From Corythucha ciliata (lineage: Eukaryota > Arthropoda > Insecta > Hemiptera > Tingidae), in contig CM075942.1 of assembly GCA_038030265.1 (NCBI GenBank), positions 70,002,926 through 70,066,925 of the forward strand: a DNA stretch of 64,000 bases, written 5' to 3'. Shown here one piece after another: positions 1 through 10,370 of this stretch; the first letter of the stretch is position 1, and the number at the start of each line of letters is the position of its first letter. A program made the position numbers and the translations under genes. The notes below the pieces were generated by a model. It worked only from the letters and a program-made list of their open reading frames with translations, ran no database searches and was not told the origin of the DNA.

Positions 1-13
1 GACAAATACATAG

Positions 14-1100
14 CAAAAAAACCCCTATAGGTGCTCTTATGATGACCAGAAGGAAATTGAAAAACAGATTGGTGAGCTTTTAAACCACGGCATCATAGAG
101 GAATCATGTTCACCATTCGCCGCAACGGTCACGCTGGCGTACAAAAAAACAGGTGAAAGTAATAAAAAAGAAAAAACAAGATTATGCGTGGACTTCAGGG
201 AACTAAACAAACTTCTGGTTCCTAAGAGCCAGCCGTTTCCGCTCATTGATGACATTATAGCCAAAACCCGAGATTGCAGATGGTTTTCCGCCTTAGATAT
301 TAACATGGCCTTCTGGACCATACCTATACGTACCAAAGATCGATATAAAACGGGATTTATTACCCAACACGGCCACTGGCAGTGGGTCGCCATGCCGTTT
401 GGCTTAAAAACATCACCCGCAATTTTCCAAAGAATACTCTCGGGTATCATCCGGCGGAATGGGCTAGGTGACTTCTGTTGTAACTACATAGACGACTTAC
501 TCATCTTCTCTAAAACTTTTGAACAACACATCCGACACCTCGAGGCTCTAATGGAGGCAATCAAAAAGGAGGGATTCAAACTAAAGTTCAATTGCACAGC
601 AATTTGCCACTAATTCCATCCAATATTTGGGTCACGTCATAGAAAACACCAGTTGCTCTCAGACCAGTATGCAGGACTGAGCGCGAAAGACTTCACGAGA
701 TATCATCAAGAAAACAATATAAATCATGTCTACACGGCCATCGATCACCCAGCCTCCAACGGACTGAACGAAAGGCTGAATCAAACGCTTGTCAATAGAA
801 TAAGATGCAGAATAAACGAAACAAAACGAAAAATTGCATGGACCTCAGTAGCTAGGCAGTGCGCTGAGGAATAAAACAATACAATACACAGCGTCACCCA
901 ATACACCCCAAATTACTTAATGAACGGTGTTCCACCACATGCAGCACCTAAAGAGTTTCTCGAAATCCCAAATTACCTGCGGGACGCAAAATTAGCCTTC
1001 CAAAATTCGGTAAAAGCCCACGACGAAAACAAGAGACGATACGACTCCAAAAGAAAAAACGTTTCACTCACAATAGGAGAAGTCGTGGAAAGTTGTGAAA
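14..1100 (+). pseudogene. Ty3/gypsy pol fragment with internal deletion (RT joined to integrase C-terminal half)
   Basis: Positions 14-613 encode the reverse transcriptase finger and palm: an IEESCSPFAATV block, then LCVDFRELNK, then FSALDINMAFWTIP, MPFGLKTSPAIFQ and the catalytic YIDD at about 488. The frame breaks near 610, and a shifted frame continues with SIQYLGHVIENT. From about 655 the sequence jumps to the catalytic-core end of an integrase (HPASNGLNERLNQTL) and its C-terminal part up to about 1085, with a stop at 872-874. The RT connection, RNase H, integrase zinc domain and the first two integrase aspartates are missing, so one internal deletion of roughly 1.5-2 kb is inferred. Gag and LTRs are not seen; the left end is cut by the window. 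Dead element. Confidence 0.85.
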
Positions 1101-1112
1101 TCGTCGTCATTT

Positions 1113-1331
1113 CTATTTTGACGCGTTCGTTGTAGGCTCGCTCGAGGGTGGTAAATCAAATGACGTGTCGGAAAACTCATCTATGAGCAAAAGAGCTCTT
1201 TTTTTGTACAGCCTCAGTTTCTTATCATCCAGTTTCATTAAATCTGGTACGAGGCTCTCCAAAAAATGTTTTATACTCTCTTTTTTTTCGTCAGTCGGTT
1301 TTGAATTGATCTTCGAAATACTGCCCCCCAA
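1113..1331 (-). pseudogene. BESS-motif C-terminal fragment of a MADF/BESS-type protein
   Basis: The minus-strand frame holds a segment FLESLVPDLMKLDDKKLRL followed by YKKRALLLIDEF. This fits the BESS motif: F-x2-S-L-x-P-x6-L, then a basic stretch and an I/L-L-x-E helix. BESS motifs usually sit at the C-terminus of MADF DNA-binding proteins, including the DNA-binding accessory proteins of PIF/Harbinger transposons. No MADF domain is visible upstream, because the frame runs into the Penelope-like fragment. A Harbinger transposase tail lies 450 bp away on the other strand, so I infer that both came from one Harbinger element. It could instead be the last exon of an unrelated MADF-BESS gene. Confidence 0.5.
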
Positions 1332-1339
1332 AACAAACT

Positions 1340-1770
1340 TCTGACAGCGATTTTCTCAGACTGGTTTCTTCCGTCGACTGTTCTGTGGATGAAACAGCAA
1401 TTAAGCAAGAGGTTGCGGTAGCAATTAATACTCTACGGAAAAAAGTATTGTCTAATGACTTGGTGGTTACAAAGGCGGATAAGGGCAACGCTGTCATCAT
1501 AATGAACAAGGAACTTTACGTGGAGAAGACTCTTCAGTTCATGGAAGAAAATGGTTTCAATGAACTAAAAAGAAATCCCTTGAATAAATATCAGTCGGAT
1601 GTGAGGGCCGGCCATAGCAGGAGTGGACGTGCTAATAACGGACAGGGAAAAGAAGTGCGGTAAATACGTGGAAATGAATCCCCGGCCACTCCTATTATAT
1701 ACACTCCCAAAGGTACATAAAAATAATTTCATGGGCAGCCTCGCCGTCCGTCCCATTGTCTCCTACATGG
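1340..1770 (+). pseudogene. Penelope-like element reverse transcriptase fragment
   Basis: One frame (1385-1663) reads LVVTKADKGNAVIIMNKEL and later NGFNELKRNPLNKYQSDV. After a frameshift near 1620-1670 the next frame reads RPLLLYTLPKVHKN and AVRPIVSYMG. The KADKGN...VIM, then YGLPKIHK-like, then RPIVS order is the N-terminal RT region of Penelope-like elements. Only these first motifs are present; the catalytic DD motif and the GIY-YIG endonuclease are absent. The fragment ends abruptly where Harbinger-like sequence starts at about 1776. Confidence 0.7.
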
Positions 1771-1775
1771 GGATG

Positions 1776-1911
1776 ATGCACATTTGGGATGATGACAGAA
1801 AAATTTCAAGTGTTAAGTAATGCTATTCGCTGCAAAAATGAACAAACGGTGATCGACATCATTAAACGCGTATGTGTTCTGCACAACTTCGTTCGAAAAA
1901 GAGACGGAAGC
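1776..1911 (+). pseudogene. PIF/Harbinger-type transposase C-terminal fragment
   Basis: The frame reads FGMMTEKFQVLSNAIRCKN followed by VIDIIKRVCVLHNFVRKRDG. A 'FG...FR+L...I......V..IV.A.CVLHNF' block is the conserved C-terminal end of DDE_4-type Harbinger transposases. The catalytic part is missing; the sequence upstream is the Penelope-like fragment. It ends exactly where a hAT-like terminal sequence (CAGTGGCGGATCC) begins at 1911. Confidence 0.65.
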
Positions 1912-2040
1912 AGTGGCGGATCCAAGGGAGGGGCCACCGGGGCCATGGCCCCTCCCTTGGAGTCGAGGTCACTTGCGCAAAAAAAAAAAATCACCAAAAT
2001 CTCATACAAAATCCCATCGAGGAGGGGTGATTACCACTAA
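1911..2040. mobile_element. hAT-like terminal sequence (CAGTGGCGGATCC class)
   Basis: The sequence begins CAGTGGCGGATCCAAGGGAG and includes a G/C-rich palindromic stretch. CAGTGGCGGATCC-type ends recur at 41131 (same orientation) and 56571-56584 (reverse orientation). They resemble hAT terminal inverted repeats. The partner end and a target duplication were not found here. Confidence 0.4.
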
Positions 2041-2084
2041 TTTTAGGGTCATTTTGTCAGAGACTCGAGGGTGGAACGCGACCA

Positions 2085-2525
2085 CGTCAAGGGAAAAATG
2101 AATGCGAAAGGTCTCGCCCAGGGCAAACTTTAAGCGAAACGTCACATTGTGGGGGAAAACAACTCTTTCGAAAGGCCGCGGCACAACGAGTAAACTACAC
2201 TATAATATATATAAAATGCCCCACGGCGGGCAAAACGCAACATTCGGGAAAACACTCACGTGAATCGTTCATCTTTGTTTTGTTGGTTTTCTTAGTTTTG
2301 CCGTAGTGGCGATAAGATTGCTGATGAGGGGCACCGGGATTGGGCCCGAATATGCATACTGTCAAAAACTACGCGGCTGTAATTGTTCAAATTTAAATAA
2401 CCAACTTTCCATTTAACACTCACGTGAATCGCCAAATTCAAGGCGACATTTACGTGAAATGCAGCGTCAAGGGAAACAAATAATGCGAAACGCTTCTCCA
2501 AGAGCAATGTTAAGGTGACATTATT
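2085..2525. repeat. Diverged direct repeat pair
   Basis: A ~63-bp segment starting GTCAAGGGAAA at about 2088 recurs at about 2463 with roughly 75-80% identity by eye. An AACACTCACGTGAATCG stretch also occurs twice, at about 2250 and 2416. No coding signal. It may be the left flank of the minisatellite that follows. Confidence 0.45.
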
Positions 2526-3838
2526 GTCTATTTTATGAAAAAACTCGTCGGTTTCACGAAAAAATGGTCAATTTCATAACAAAATTGTCTGTTTTGTGAG
2601 AAAAATGAGAAAACGTTCAATTTTGTAAGGCATCTTAAGCCTATGAGCATAATGGTTGATTTTATGAGGAAATTTTCACTCTAAAAGGTGTCAATTCGAT
2701 GAGTACATCGTCAGTTTGGTAAGATAATAGTCAATTTTATGAAGAAAATGACAATTGTAAAAGGAATTGTCAATATAATGAGAAAATTGCCTTTTTTGAA
2801 TGAATTTGCAGAAATGATCAATGTAAGAGTGAATTGTCAATTTTATGAGGAAATTATTAATTTTATGGGGTAATTGTCTATTTTATGAGGAAATTATCAA
2901 TTTTATGAGGAAATTGCCACTTTTATGGGGGAATGGTCAATTTCATGAGGAAATTGTCTATTTCATGGCGAAATTGTCAATTTTATGAGGAAATTGTCCA
3001 TTTTATGAGGAAATTGTCAATTTTATAAGGAAATCGTGAATTTCACGAGGAAATTGTATGCTTTATAAGGAAATTGTCAATTTTATGAGGAAATTGTCCA
3101 TTCTACGAGGAAATGTATATGTTATAGGAAATGGTAAATTTCATGAAGAAATAGTCAATTTTATAGGCAAAATAGTCTATGCTATGATGAAATTGTCAAT
3201 TTGAAGAAGAAATTGTCAATTTGATGAAGTAATTGTCAATTTTATGAGGAAATTGTCATTTTTATGCGGAAATAGTATGCTTTATAAGGAAATTGCCACT
3301 TTCATTAGGAAATGGTAAATTTTATGGGGAAATTGTTAATTATATGAGGAATTGTCAATTTTTAGAGTAAATTGTCTCTTTTACGAGGAAATTTTCACTT
3401 TTATGGGGAAATTGTCAATTTTATGGAGAAATAATAATTTTTGTGTGGAAATTGTCTAGTTTATGAGGAAATTGACAAGTTTATGAGGAAATTGTCTATT
3501 TTTTGGTGAGATTGTCAATTTTTTGAGGAAATTGTCAATTCTAACAGGAAATTGTATTATGTTATAAGGAAATTTGTCAATTTTATGAAGAAATACTCAA
3601 TTTTATAGGGGAATTACCAATTTTATGAGGAATTCGTGAATTTTATGAGAAAATTGTATGCTTTACAAGGAAATGTCAATTTCACGAAGAGACTGTCAAT
3701 TTTATGAGAAAATTGTCAATTATATGAGAAATTGTCCCTTTTATGAGGAAATTGTCAATTTTATTGGGAAATTTCCAATTTTACGAGGAAAGTGTTAATT
3801 TCATGAGGAGACTGTCAATTTTATCAACAGCCAATTTT
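2521..3838. repeat. Degenerate 20-bp minisatellite, ~1.3 kb
   Basis: About 60 diverged copies of a unit close to ATTGTCAATTTTATGAGGAA run head to tail. Units differ by substitutions and by 1-2 bp indels, so the phase drifts. No long ORF crosses it. The array ends sharply at about 3838. Confidence 0.9.
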
Positions 3839-4996
3839 GGTAAATTTGTTTGCCAGTAAACCAACTTGACTGGGTGGCCTATTTCAGTGACCGATTGCGC
3901 CGATTTTGCGCACTAAGAACAGTTTTTAGATGGTTTCACTCGATAAACAGTAATTTCGCTCACTAAAAAAACCCAATTTTGAGGGTTGAAATTACAGTGC
4001 TAGCCGTGAGACATAAGAGCTTCCCCTCCACCACGGCGCTGAGTTTACTTCATTCGGCGGGAGGCGTATTTTTGCCAAACTAATAGTTCACGTTACGATG
4101 AATGTTGTTGTTTTTTTTTTCATGTTTTTGACCTTTGGGTTTCCTTAATTTTCCGATTTTTCAATTATCAGAGATTGAGACCATTGATAACGGTGTCTGT
4201 TTGGATAACTGTGTGACGTGTGGTATATTTCTAGGGCAGGAGGGCCGGATGGTGTCATATAATATGGCCCCCTCCTTAAGCTGACTTTGGATCCGCGCCT
4301 GGACGGAAGCCAATATACTCCGCAGCAGATGGAAGGAAAAGTCTCGGTCACTAGTTCTGACATCCCCACCGTTTTTTTACCTCGAAATCAACAGAAAATT
4401 GACGAAAATTCAAACGCCAACGCGACGAGAGACTACTTAGTAAATTACTTTATTACTCCTACAGCCTCATTACCTTGGCAATGGGGTTATTGCATTCAAT
4501 TTTTTTTTAATCTTATTTTACTCAGATTTACGGTATAATTATATTTAATTTCATATATCTATATCTGCAGTAATCATTATCCATATCTACTGAGACTGAA
4601 ATGGGCAGATAACATAAATCCACCACATTTTCTCCGGTTCACGGTTCGAGAGACGAGGATGACGAGAGCTATTCGAGTCCAAAACGAAAACAAAACGACC
4701 ATATGAAAAACTATTTAGTCAGTATTAATTTAACACTGCAGATGCGAAATCGCATCGAGTTCGAGACGACCAAAACGACCCATGTGTAGACGGTTTTATA
4801 ACATACGAGAAAAATCACTTCGAGTTCGAGACGAGAACGAGACGACCCGTGTGTGGAACAAATTCATTTACAATGAAAACAATGTTAAAAAGTAAATCGC
4901 GTCGAGCATTTCGACTCTGCGTCGAGATCGAGCCGAGTACGAGACGACCCGTGTGTGGAGGGCCTTAAGTTAGCTTTAAAAAACGTCAGTTCTGAG
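3839..4996. other. Non-coding stretch with a hAT-like end and a repeated GAGACGACCCGTGTG motif
   Basis: No gene is recognised. At 4288-4303 there is a reversed hAT-like end (CCAGGCGCGGATCC on the minus strand). From about 4640 to 4975 a motif near CGAGTTCGAGACGAG...ACGACCCGTGTGTGGA is repeated roughly three times at 90-120 bp spacing. It ends in GGAGGGCCTTAA, which looks like a MITE terminus. Short ORFs here have no recognisable content. Confidence 0.5.
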
Positions 4997-5070
4997 CAGG
5001 GGCGTCGCCAGCCTTTGAGCCAGGGGGGGGGGGCAGCTTGGATTTATTTTCGGGAGTGCCCCCACCACGC
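4997..5070. mobile_element. Left hAT-like terminal inverted repeat (CAGGGGCGTCGCCA)
   Basis: CAGGGGCGTCGCCA at 4997 is followed by a G-run and GCAGCT. A matching inverted end with two mismatches in 14 bp lies at 11770-11783, also preceded by the G-run and GCAGCT. The 8-bp flanks (gttctgag and gttcgatc) do not match, so the two ends may belong to related but different copies, or one end has decayed. A hAT transposase lies between them. Confidence 0.5.
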
Positions 5071-5207
5071 ATCCTAAAAATCCTTTCACAATTTACGCAC
5101 ACAAATTAGAAATACTAGCGGCAGAGCTCCCAGTTCACTACAATACACAGTGTATACAACATACATTTTTCATTATTGGCTGATTTTGAACAATAACTTT
5201 TATTTTA

Positions 5208-5348
5208 TGGCATTTTTCATTTGCATAAAATTCAACTTTGGAGCCGAGCATTTCCACCCGTCTTCTCCGTTACCATATGATATAATTCAGAGAAGACGGG
5301 TAGAAATGCTCGTCTCCTGCTGAATTTTATGCAAATGGAAAACGCCAT
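5208..5348. repeat. Foldback MITE with ATTTGCATAAAATTC arms
   Basis: Two ~60-bp arms face each other: TTTGCATAAAATTC...GAGCATTTCCACCCGTCTTCT and its reverse complement with a few mismatches. They are separated by about 20 bp. The same core occurs in the foldback at 33483-33620 and, diverged, at 37580. Lies within the hAT-like boundaries. Confidence 0.75.
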
Positions 5349-5559
5349 TAGTCAGGATAGCGAGCAGAAGTTTAGCTGGACTTCTACGGATTTCGTGAAG
5401 GGTGTCCAGATCTCATCTTCCCTACCTACGGGTTACGCTCCTGGCTAGAAAATATGCGGATGTGCATGTGTACGCATTAATCAAAACACGAAAAGTAGCC
5501 GGATTTAATGTGAAAAAGGTGAAATTAGAAACCAAATCAAAATTAAATAAACGAAATCA

Positions 5560-7895
5560 CTAATTCAGACACAATCTTCTTGGATTCTTCGAAAATATGT
5601 TCAACACTTTATTAACGAAGCCGTTGAAATCAGGCAGAATCCTGTTCCTGTGAACACTCGTGATAGCCAATCGATTGAGTCGACTTTCACTCATAGTGCT
5701 TCTCAGCCACGTTTTGATTCTTCGAAGGCTGCTAAAGGACCGCTCTACCGTACATGTTGTGCATGGTAAAGCAATTAGAATGAGGAGTGCTTTTTTAATT
5801 TCAGGAAAGAAGGGATGCTTTTTTTTAATAACTTCGACGACTGTCAGATCGTCAACTTTTTCTTCACCTTTCCAAACGTTGCGCCATAGTTCAAATTCAC
5901 TCGTGATGTTTGGTTAAGTCATAAAACTTGGCGAAGGATTTACAATCCTCTATTGACAAGGCTGACAAATGAGACGGATGCAGTTTGGACAATTCGAATG
6001 CCGGAGTGTTTTCTTGAGAGAAACGAAGTTCAAGGGAAGAAATCAAGGAATCAAGATAGGGGATTATCAAGGTTCTTCTCCAGAATTCGGAAGGGCTTGC
6101 TGATGGATGGTTGCTTCTGTGCCTTTGTACCCCAACAATGCGTGGGACCGAATTAATGTCCTCCTGCTTCCCAAGTTGTTCGGAAACTATAGCAGCATCC
6201 CGCATAACCTCATCTGTAACTTTTTCGGGTTCGGAACGGTGGCTTTTAAGCAGCTGCAAAATTCGATGAATATGCTGCGATGCCTTAACCACGTCCAATG
6301 TTGTGGATTGAAGCACGTTTACAACTGGTTCCAGCATAGCAGAGTATTTAGCGATTAAAATAAGACTGAGAATAAACACACTAGTACTAGCAGCCGAATA
6401 GAGTTGAAAAGCATTTTTTCTAGTTGCGTTGTTTCCCTCACAAGACAGAGTTTCTAATGCCTCCATTATTGCAACGAAATTGTTATTGAAAACTCGGATG
6501 CTTTTGTGCTTCTCGCTCCATCTTGTTTCGCAGAGCCGGGAAATATTAGGAATCAACTTCCTCCTCAAAACAGATTCCCGGAAAAACGTGATGATGTCTT
6601 TGATGGTTCCCACGGTGTTTCTGATTTCAGATAGAGTATTGAGATCGTTGATTACTAAATTCAGTTTGTGTGAGGAGCAATGAAAGAACAGCGCTTTCGT
6701 GTACTTTTTACGAAGGATAGCTTGTACTCCGCCTTCCTTTCCGGACATCGTCGAACAACCATCGAATCCCAAACCGACACATTTGTATGGGTCAAGACCT
6801 AGTTTTTATAAAAACTCATCGATAGCCTGTGCAATGGATTTTGCATCCAGAGCTTTGAGTTCAACAAATCCAACGAATGCTTCTTCGACATTGCCAGATT
6901 CTTCACTGAAATACCGTAGTCCAATCGATAACTGTTCCGTTCCACTGATATCAGCCGTTTCGTCCGCTAAAACACTATATGCTACTGATTCTTTCACTTT
7001 CATAGTAACATCATCCCTAATCACATCCCCACAAATGCTTATAATCTCATTTTGGATATCAACCGATCGATAACCTGCGTTCTTTTTCCCGTGTTCCATG
7101 TGTTTCTGTAAAACCACATCAATTCGCAGCTTGAATAGCCCTCCAAAACTCCTTCGCCGTAATGTTTCCCTCTGAGAGCCAAGTCGTAGGCTCCAGAGAA
7201 CACAATACAAGTAATTATCGACGCTATTATTTTTCGGTTTTCATCAATAATTTTACGAGAGTATGCGTTTACTTGGACATCCACCGGTAAGCTTTCAAGA
7301 AATGAGTAAGCAGCTTCACACGCCGCTTTATGAAAGCGCGTTGTCATGTGCTTCCTACAATCTTCGTGAGCATCTTTGAATTTACGAAATGGTCTGACCA
7401 CAAACGAACCTAACACTTTCACGGGGCGGAAACAACGTGCAATATTTGCAGAACGCACCTCTCTGTCGCTGGGAGTATGCCATCCATGGAGAGTACATTT
7501 CTAACCATGCAGGATTGAATTTTCGTTTTAAATTCTCCTCTGCTGCGTCTTTCGCAAAGTCATAATTTGAAGGAGGGGTCCAACAGCTTGTCAGTAATTC
7601 TCTTTTCTGTTCGGTTGATAGAACAGAAGCTCGCCCAACAAATCGACCAATGTCTTTTTCGTTGCAGACTTCTTTTTCAGAATCTAGGCCCTTGTCATCG
7701 TGTAACGCTAAGCCTGGGGAAGACATAGCTTCTCAGCACACAAACTTTCTGTAAGCCCAATTTATCTTTTCTTCAAAAACATACTTTTCGATGTGCTTGG
7801 GCGTGCACTTGCGTCTTGATCTCCATCCTGAGGCTGAGCATCACCAGTTGGCGTCTCCTTTCCGTTGCCCTTTCTTGTTTTTTCTTCTTGCTCAT
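5560..7895 (-). pseudogene. hAT transposase, ZMYM/TTF-type, frameshifted
   Basis: Minus-strand pieces in order give a typical hAT transposase. A lysine-rich N-terminus starts at ATG 7895. A TTF-type zinc finger follows (FCKYCTLFPP at about 7440). A DUF4371-like part spans 7458-6806 (SVLADETADISG, then GLRYF). The catalytic region starts near 6772 (GFDGCSTMSGKEGGVQAI, then FHCSSHKLNLVI and CETRWSEKH). The C-terminal dimerisation segment is at about 5850-5570 (CTTCTVERSFSSLRRIKTWL), ending at a stop at 5560-5562. At least four frameshifts and stops separate the pieces, near 7860, 7440, 7150, 6800 and 5895. The relevant domains are all present, so the copy decayed by point changes and not by large deletion. 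A transposase of this class would cut and paste an element with CAGGG-type ends, such as those at 4997 and 11783. Confidence 0.85.
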
Positions 7896-8391
7896 CGCAG
7901 TCACTACCTCTTTCTACACTTTTTTTTCTATTCAAATTTACTCTTACTTCAAATAATGAATTAAGAATTTCGAGTTAAATGTAGAGAAAAGTGTATGAAA
8001 AACGCTGCCAATTTTCCACATGGGCTTATTATTCATGCATGTAGCCAAAACGGCTTAAATTACATGAAAATCGAAACCCCACACGCCTATGATCTCAAAA
8101 CCTTTAAAAACCCCCATTTTGAACACGCTTTTGGCCCATAAAAATCCAGGGAGTTAGTTGATCAAACTGATCAGATGTTAGGACCAACTAGATACCAAAT
8201 GGAGTCTATGTGCGAAAGAACGAGTTTTTTCGAGAACTCCTAGGACAAGATATGGTCCGGACGGTGGGCGGACATTCCAGAAATCGAATCTATACATGTT
8301 AAAACGTACAAATTAACAAGTTTGAGGGTGGGTTGTAAAAAATTGTTCCTGACCGAAAACATATTAGGTGATTATTCAGAAGGAATAATAA
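7896..8391. other. Non-coding stretch between hAT transposase and gypsy 1
   Basis: No gene, LTR or repeat is recognised. It should hold the 5' end of the hAT transcription unit and the truncated upstream border of gypsy 1. No copy of the sequence that follows the gypsy 1 integrase is found here, so a 5' LTR appears to be missing. Confidence 0.4.
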
Positions 8392-8392
8392 A

Positions 8393-10350
8393 CCAGAATA
8401 ACGGAAGGGTTCATTCTCTTGACAAACGAACAGAGCAATTATTCTTTCAAGATAAATGAGATAACGTGCCTTCGAATTGGTCATATTGCACCAATTATGA
8501 TAACGGTTGAAATAAATAGCGTTGTAATAAAAATGCAATTAGAAACGGGCAGTTGTATATCGCTAATTTCACAAGAAGTCTGGGAAAAACTCGGGAAAAT
8601 TCCCTTGGTGTCGGTCGGTAGTACATTTCGTTCGTAAACAGGCCACAATATCACACTACTCGGGAAGCAGTCTGTTAAAGTTACCCATGGAAAAGTGACA
8701 AAAAATCTGGAAGTCTATGCAGCAGCAGGGCGCGCTCAGCTTCTAATAGGACGAGACTGGATTCAAGGGCTCAAACTTGACAACTACCCTATTTCGACAT
8801 TTCACGACAACAGGATTCAAGGGGTCCAAACGGATAGCAATAAACCTTTGGAAAAATCAATTTATGAGTTCGCTGATATTTTCGAACCAGGCATTGGTTA
8901 TTATGCCAAAGCTCAGGCTCATCTATTTTTGAAACCTGATGCAGTTCCTGTTTTCAAAAAAGCTCGCCCAGTTCCTTTTGCTCTTCGGGAAGCAGTTTCC
9001 AACGAGCTCAGTCGACTCGTAGCTGAGAGTATTCTAGAACCAGTTGATTATTCTGAATGGGCAGCTCCAGTTGTAGTAGTACGAAAACCAAATGGAAAAA
9101 TTCGTTTATTCGCGGATTTTTCGACTGGTCTGAATGACGCACTCAATGTTCAGACGTTTCCTTTACCCACTACTGACGAACTGTTCTGCAGACTAAACGG
9201 GGGTAAGACATTTTCTACTTTGGACCTTACCGAGGCTTATTTGTCCATTCCAGTAGACGAAGAGACACAAAAGCTACTGGTCATCAACACTCATATGGGT
9301 CTTCTAAAATACAAGCGCCTCTGCTTTGGAGTGGCCCCAGCTCCAGCTATTTTCCAAAAAGCCGTGACAAGTCTGATGAATGGCCTTAAAGGCTGTGGAT
9401 GGTTTTTAGACGATTTCATTATATCAAGTGAAAATGAACACGATCATTTAGCACGTTTGCGGGAGGTCTTTCAGAGAATAAGAGAAGCCGGATTTCGACT
9501 AAATAGGGCAAAGTGCAAATTCCTACAAAATTCTGTTTCTTATTTGGGCCACACAATTTCAGCGGACGGAATTCACACATCCGAAGCCAAGATAACGGCC
9601 ATTAAAGACATGCCTTACCCAGAGGACAAGAAAACTTTGCAATCCTTTCTTGGATTAGTGACGTATTATTCAAAATTCATACCAAACTTTTCTGAAATTT
9701 GCTACCCTTTGAACGTTTTAAGGAGAACAGGTGTGGAGTGGCGGTGGTCAGAAACTTGTGAAAAGGCATTCCTCATGCTTAAAACAGCCCTTATGAATCC
9801 TCCTGTACTGACTCATTACAATCCTGAACTTCCCCTGGTTGTTGCGGCAGATGCTTCTTCAGTGGGCGTGGGGTGCTGCCTTTTACAGCGATTCCCAGAT
9901 TCGACTGAGAAACCTATAATGTACGCCTCCAAAACGCTAACTAAGACGGAACGTGGCTATTCGCAAATTGAGAGAGAAGCACTGGCTATCATTTACGCAG
10001 TAAAAAAGTTTCGCCAGTACATTTTGGGGCGAGATTTCATCTTACAAACTGACCATCAGCCACTTCTTGCAATATTCGGCTCAAAGAAAGGGATTCCTGT
10101 TATGACTGCTAACCGTTTGCAGCGATGGGCGCTGTGTTTGATGGGTTATTGGTTCAAAATAGAGTATATTCCCACAAAACTGTTCGGAAAAGCTGATGGA
10201 TTAAGTCGGCTTCCATCAGGACACGATTTCGGCTTCGAAAAAGATCAAGAAGAAGACCAGGAGATGATGGCTGCTCTTCAACAAAATTCGTGCTCTCGAT
10301 TACCTGTAACTAGTCAAGAAATCGCCCGGGAAACTGAAAAGGATCAATAA
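8393..10350 (+). pseudogene. Gypsy element 1: protease, reverse transcriptase and RNase H
   Basis: One frame runs from about 8393 to 10350 with a single internal TAA at 8635-8637; the second part restarts without a gap in homology. The protease active site reads MQLETGSCISLI where gypsy proteases have D-T/S-G, so the catalytic aspartate is replaced by glutamate. The RT follows from about 8950 (VVVRKPNGKIRLFADFS, FSTLDLTEAYLSIP, CFGVAPAPAIFQ, WFLDDFIIS). The connection domain has QSFLGLVTYYSKFIP. RNase H has VVAADASSVGVGC, IEREALAIIYAV and TDHQPLLAIF. A TAA closes the frame at 10348-10350. The integrase continues in another frame. Gag is absent. Lies inside the hAT-like boundaries, so I infer insertion into that element. 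Confidence 0.9.
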
Positions 10351-10370
10351 TTACATAAATTTCATCTTTC

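Noticed and set aside
2521..3838. CRISPR-like array
   Set aside because: Units are short, contiguous and degenerate with no unique spacers, in a eukaryotic context.
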